Shown piece after piece: positions 60,451 to 64,000 of a DNA stretch of 64,000 bases (position 1 is the stretch's first letter; the number at the start of each line of letters is the position of its first letter). Location: the NCBI RefSeq assembly GCF_000172635.2, contig NC_018632.1, positions 62,001 to 126,000 of the forward strand, given 5' to 3'. The stretch is from Alteromonas macleodii ATCC 27126. Its GTDB lineage: Bacteria; Pseudomonadota; Gammaproteobacteria; Enterobacterales; Alteromonadaceae. A program made the translations under genes and the position numbers. A model generated the notes under the pieces. That model was not told where the DNA came from. It was given only the letters and a program-made list of their open reading frames with translations, and did no database searches.

Positions 60451-61260
60451 ATGACAACAACACTGAAAAAAATGAGTGCTTTGGTACTGGCTTCTGCGGT
60501 CACTTTCTCGATGCTATCTTCTCAGGCGCTTGCTAACGGTGCCATTGGCGATCACGTGAACAATCTTCACGCGCACATCGGCGAATATACGGAAGAGGTA
60601 CATTGGTTAGAAAGCAAGTTTGGCAGTGTTGTTGATGCGTATGAAGCAAAAGATAAATCGCTTAAGACCGATGCACTGATTGAGTATTGGGAAGAGGTGG
60701 ATTTTCACTCTGCTATTGAAACCCAGTATGTGCCTATTTACGCCTCTATTTGGCAAGGTATTTATGGTGTGAAAGTCGCCATTGATGAAGGTAAGCCTGT
60801 TGCAGACGTGCGCGTAGAGCAAGAGAAGCTAAATCATGCCTTGTGGCAGGCGTTAGGCGCAGTTAAACTTGCGTCCCAGTATCAAAAGAAAGGCTTAGTG
60901 AACAAGGTTCAAACCACCGAAAAAGAACCTACCACAGGCCCTGAAGTTATCGACGATATTAAAACACGTCTTGATCGTGTTGTTGCTAAGTACGCGGAAC
61001 AGCTTCACGAAGTAGCAACTACACTCGTTCACGATACTTACCTTCAACGATTTGAAGGTGTGGAAGGTGACTTGATTGCGAAAAACGCAGCTTTGGTTGA
61101 AGACTTGGAGAAAGACTTTAACGTAACGCTTCCACAAGCTATCTCAAAAGACACTGGCGTTGATTCAGTTCGTAAGGTCGTAGAGTCTATGCAGGCCAAA
61201 CTTGACCGCGCTCGCGCACTTTTGGTTGAAGTAGAACAAAGTCGTAAAGACGTATTTTAA
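60451..61260 (+). CDS. Helical periplasmic protein, first gene of the Fur-regulated iron operon
   Basis: A 269-residue exported protein of unknown family. A signal peptide (about 1-29, cleavage near ALAN) is followed by an almost entirely helical mature part rich in Glu, His and Lys. His and Glu cluster near the N-terminus: DHVNNLHAHIGEYTEEVHWLE, and later YWEEVDFHSAIETQYVP. The layout recalls helical iron-binding periplasmic proteins such as the EfeO/imelysin M75 type, but I do not see their HxxE signature, so this is only a resemblance. AGGAAT before the ATG and the Fur box fix the start at 60451. It is followed after 9 bases by the substrate-binding protein and so probably helps ferric iron transport. 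Confidence 0.75.
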   Translation: MTTTLKKMSALVLASAVTFSMLSSQALANGAIGDHVNNLHAHIGEYTEEVHWLESKFGSVVDAYEAKDKSLKTDALIEYWEEVDFHSAIETQYVPIYASIWQGIYGVKVAIDEGKPVADVRVEQEKLNHALWQALGAVKLASQYQKKGLVNKVQTTEKEPTTGPEVIDDIKTRLDRVVAKYAEQLHEVATTLVHDTYLQRFEGVEGDLIAKNAALVEDLEKDFNVTLPQAISKDTGVDSVRKVVESMQAKLDRARALLVEVEQSRKDVF

Positions 61261-61269
61261 GGAAGGTGT

Positions 61270-62304
61270 ATGCAACGTAGAACATTCTTACAAGGCTTAG
61301 CAGCGGCCGGTGCATTATCTGGTTTGCCGTTTAGTTTTGCTCACGCTATGACACAAACAGGCAGTGTGTCAGTTGAGTCACTGCCTAAATTAGAAGGTGA
61401 TCTCACACTTTACTTAGGTCGTGGTGAAGGTGGCTTGTACGAGAATGTTCTTAAGGCCATCGAAAAGCGCAATCCAAAGCTTAATCTTAAAATAAGACGC
61501 GGCGGCTCTGCGGCATTAGCCAACACCATCGTCGCTGAGACTAAGGCAGGCGTTAAACGCGCCGACCTTTTCTGGGCCGTAGACACGGGCTCTATTGGCA
61601 TGGTTACTGATGCTGGCGCGGCTAAGCCGTTGCCAGGCGACCTTACTGCGCAGCTGCGTGAAGATTTTCAGTACCCGAGCTGGTCACCGGTAACAGGTCG
61701 TGTGCGTACACTGCCTTATAACACTGAGCGTGTTAAACCGGAGCAAATCCCTGAAAGCGTGATGGCGTTAGCCGACAGCGATTTAAAAATTGGCTGGGCG
61801 CCAGCCTACTCATCGTTTCAGTCTTTTGTCACGGCAATGCGCATTTTAGAGGGCGATAAAGCCACTAAATCATGGCTTAAAGGCATTAATAAGCACTCGA
61901 AAAAGTACGCAGGTGAACTTGGTGTAGTGATGGGCGTTGAACGTGGTGAAGTCGATATCGGCTTTGCGAATCACTACTACACCCTTCGCCTTAAATCAGG
62001 TAAGCCGAACGCAAACGTAGCGCTTGCGTACAGTAAAAGCGACGCAGGTTGCCTAGTAAATGCGTCTGGTATTGTGGCATTGAGCGACGGTGACTTGCCG
62101 GTTAACTTCATTCGTTACCTGCTTTCGCACGAAGTTCAGTCTTATCTTGCTCGCGAAGCCTACGAAATTCCTCTGGTTCAGGGGGTTGAACAGCCGCAAG
62201 GCTTAGCTGACCTAAGTACGCTGTCACCGCCTGAAATGGACCTTCGTAAACTGGCTGACTTACGCCCTACACTTAATCTTATGAGGGAAGTTGGCGTACT
62301 GTGA
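61270..62304 (+). CDS. Ferric iron ABC transporter, substrate-binding protein (FbpA/AfuA type)
   Basis: A 344-residue periplasmic binding protein with a signal that carries RR near its start (MQRRTFLQGLAAAGALSGLPFSFAHA), possibly a Tat signal. The mature part has LTLYLGRGEGGLYENVLKAIEKRNP, ADLFWAVDTGSIGMVTDAGA and HYYTLRLKSG, which recalls iron(III)-binding FbpA/FutA-type proteins (conserved tyrosines for Fe3+ binding in YY). The next gene is the permease with overlap ATGA-type (stop TGA at 62302-62304, start at 62301), so they are coupled. Iron is a reasoned substrate given the Fur box. Confidence 0.87.
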   Translation: MQRRTFLQGLAAAGALSGLPFSFAHAMTQTGSVSVESLPKLEGDLTLYLGRGEGGLYENVLKAIEKRNPKLNLKIRRGGSAALANTIVAETKAGVKRADLFWAVDTGSIGMVTDAGAAKPLPGDLTAQLREDFQYPSWSPVTGRVRTLPYNTERVKPEQIPESVMALADSDLKIGWAPAYSSFQSFVTAMRILEGDKATKSWLKGINKHSKKYAGELGVVMGVERGEVDIGFANHYYTLRLKSGKPNANVALAYSKSDAGCLVNASGIVALSDGDLPVNFIRYLLSHEVQSYLAREAYEIPLVQGVEQPQGLADLSTLSPPEMDLRKLADLRPTLNLMREVGVL

Positions 62305-63821
62305 CAAATTGGCCAAAGTCGTATCCACTGGCACTTCTTATCGCGCTGATGGCTTTATTGCCCGTCGGCGTTTTGTTTTCTCTAGCTCAAGATAGTGCGC
62401 AACTTTTTGATACTCATAACTTAAGGGTACTAGCGAACACAGTGTCATTGGTGGTGCTTACCATTATTGGCTCTGTACTTATCGGAGTACCGCTTGCCTT
62501 TTTAACCGCTTATGTGCAGATGCCATTTAAGCGGTTTTGGCTCATTTTATTTGCCGCGCCATTAGCACTACCAAGCTACATTGGCGCATTTGCGATGTAC
62601 TTTTCATTTGGCACAGGTGGCGAAATTGAAAACGTACTGGGAATTAGCACGCCACCTATCAGCGGCCTTTGGGGCTCTGCGCTGGTCATGAGCCTTTATA
62701 CTTATCCATTCGTCATGATGACAACCCGTTCAAGCTTACTGAGTTTAGATGCAAGCTTGGTTAACGCGGCGCGCACGCTAGGGTTAACCTTAGGCGCAAG
62801 CTTATGGCGAGTGGTTTTACCGCGTGTTGTGAATAGCATTGCCGCAGGGGCACTCCTTGCTGCACTTTATGCGTTATCCGATTTTGGTACGCCTGCAATA
62901 ATGGGCTTTGACACTTTTACCCGTGTTATCTTTGTTGAGTATAACGCCTTCGGTCTTAGTCAAGCCGCCATGCTGAGCCTTCAGCTAATGGTTATTGTTG
63001 GGCTTATTCTATTTATAGAAAGTCGTATTAGTGGCGCTCAAGAGCGCCCAGGTAAGCATTTATCGTTGTTTCCTGCTCGCTGGCAGCGAAACCTAATGTT
63101 GCTGGCTACTATGCCGGTGGTATTTATGGCTATTGTACTTCCCCTTGCTATTTTTACGCTGTGGTTAGTGCGAGAAGGCGCCGGCGGTTTTGAATTTAGC
63201 TATGCGTGGAACTCAGCTCATGCGTCATTTATTGCAGCGATTGTTGCTGTATTACTCGCCATTCCGGTAGCTCACGCCGCTATTGCCGGAAAAGCTGGAC
63301 GCTTTATGGAGCGCATTACTTATTTTGGCTTTGGGGTTCCGGGTATCGTAATGGGGACAGCCCTTGTTTATGTTGGCCTGCAGTTGCCCGCGCTCTATCA
63401 AACGTTAAGTCTGCTTGTGATGGCTTATGTACTGCGCTTTATCCCACTTGCTGTGGGAAGTGTAAGAAGTACGGCTGAGAATATTGATTCAGGTCTGGTA
63501 AAAGCTGCTCGCGTGCTGGGTGCTAGCCCGCGTGAGGCATTTATGCGAATTACGCTGCCGTTAACCCTTCGTGGTATGATTGCGGGTGCAGCGCTTGTGT
63601 TCTTAGAAGCCATGCGCGAACTACCTGCAACGCTTATGTTAGGACCTACAGGATTTGAAACCTTAGCTACCTATATGTGGCGAGTTTACGAAGCGGGTTA
63701 CTTTGGCCGCGCAGCCGTGCCAGGGCTTTTACTTGTTTTATTATCAGGTGTGGGGTTAATTCTCATGCTGTCGGGCGAAAGAAAAGCCCAGTTTACCGTT
63801 ACCGAGGATGATCGTTCGTAA
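62301..63821 (+). CDS. Ferric iron ABC transporter, permease (FbpB type)
   Basis: A 506-residue fused permease with about twelve TM helices, made of two copies of the BPD-transporter domain as in FbpB/AfuB. The EAA-type coupling motifs are seen in both halves: NAARTLGLTLGASLWRVVLPRV (about 155) and KAARVLGASPREAFMRITLPL (about 400). It overlaps the binding-protein gene by 4 bases and the ATPase gene by 1 base. The start here is GTG at 62301. Confidence 0.93.
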   Translation: MTNWPKSYPLALLIALMALLPVGVLFSLAQDSAQLFDTHNLRVLANTVSLVVLTIIGSVLIGVPLAFLTAYVQMPFKRFWLILFAAPLALPSYIGAFAMYFSFGTGGEIENVLGISTPPISGLWGSALVMSLYTYPFVMMTTRSSLLSLDASLVNAARTLGLTLGASLWRVVLPRVVNSIAAGALLAALYALSDFGTPAIMGFDTFTRVIFVEYNAFGLSQAAMLSLQLMVIVGLILFIESRISGAQERPGKHLSLFPARWQRNLMLLATMPVVFMAIVLPLAIFTLWLVREGAGGFEFSYAWNSAHASFIAAIVAVLLAIPVAHAAIAGKAGRFMERITYFGFGVPGIVMGTALVYVGLQLPALYQTLSLLVMAYVLRFIPLAVGSVRSTAENIDSGLVKAARVLGASPREAFMRITLPLTLRGMIAGAALVFLEAMRELPATLMLGPTGFETLATYMWRVYEAGYFGRAAVPGLLLVLLSGVGLILMLSGERKAQFTVTEDDRS

Positions 63822-64000
63822 TGCTTAGTGTAAATAATTTGTCTGTGAATTATGGGTCTACCCGCGTTGTCGACAAGTTAAATCTTGAGCTTGGACAAGA
63901 CGAAATCCTGATGCTGGTGGGGCCAACCGGCTGCGGTAAAACCACCATTTTGCAAGCGTTGGCTGGGCTTATTCCTATTTCAGAAGGTGCTATGAGCCTA
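63821..64000 (+). CDS. Ferric iron ABC transporter, ATP-binding protein (FbpC type), N-terminal part
   Basis: The first 60 codons are visible before the window ends. They read MLSVNNLSVNYGSTRVVDKL and then contain Walker A GPTGCGKTTILQALAGL, the standard beginning of an ABC ATPase. The ATG overlaps the permease stop by one base (TAATG). It completes the set binding protein-permease-ATPase. Confidence 0.92.
   Translation, partial: MLSVNNLSVNYGSTRVVDKLNLELGQDEILMLVGPTGCGKTTILQALAGLIPISEGAMSL

Overview
The window looks like a chromosomal segment of a marine gammaproteobacterium of the Alteromonas type. The genes match Escherichia coli orthologues closely (rpmG, mutM, coaD, kbl-tdh, glpE/glpG, ubiC-ubiA-ubiK, rep, hemCDXY, gmk-rpoZ-spoT-trmH-recG). 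They are combined with marine Alteromonadales traits: Kdo kinase, many TonB/porin proteins, several c-di-GMP proteins, a BCCT carrier, and a fused ThiD-ThiE inside a TPP-riboswitch thiamine operon. The genus is an inference from gene content and order; no marker such as 16S rRNA is present.

Layout. 0-3 kb: the end of rpmG, a small anchored protein plus mutM, and on the other strand kdkA-coaD (LPS core and CoA). 3.4-7.6 kb: an operon of a PstS-like periplasmic protein, an outer-membrane barrel and a membrane GGDEF-EAL protein. 7.7-13.7 kb: kbl-tdh-glpE (threonine catabolism plus rhodanese), rhomboid glpG, a FliL-like protein, and the ubiquinone genes ubiC-ubiA and ubiK. 13.7-19 kb: Rep helicase, a GAF-GAF-GGDEF-EAL protein with a decayed EAL domain, and cytochrome c5. 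19.2-22.8 kb: tRNA-Arg(CCG), a NhaC antiporter and a BCCT transporter.

22.9-27.6 kb is the accessory stretch. It contains a zinc-cysteine protein whose 3' end, with a decayed tRNA-Arg(CCG) copy behind it, is repeated about 660 bp further on. It also contains small orphan genes, a DUF4124-gluzincin peptidase, and a methyltransferase/HNH pair that looks like one fusion gene split by a single-base frameshift. 27.7-31.2 kb: a Fur-box siderophore receptor and a tandem pair of secreted paralogues. 31.2-38.6 kb: acyl-CoA dehydrogenase, LysR, an MBL-fold hydrolase, ycjX-ycjF and a ThrE-type exporter. 38.7-45.6 kb: the operon thiC-thiDE-thiF-thiS-thiG-thiH with a TPP riboswitch. 45.6-49.7 kb: hemC-hemD-hemX-hemY. 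49.9-60 kb: a 6-TM diguanylate cyclase, a carboxylesterase, gmk, rpoZ, spoT, ridA, trmH, recG (frameshifted), rsmJ and a peroxiredoxin. 60.1-64 kb: a hairpin-forming miniature repeat, then a Fur-box iron operon (unknown helical periplasmic protein, FbpA-, FbpB- and FbpC-type ABC parts), with the ATPase cut by the window end.

Two frameshifts (recG and the methyltransferase-HNH gene) are both repaired by adding one T to a T run. That pattern points to consensus errors at homopolymers at least as strongly as to real mutation.
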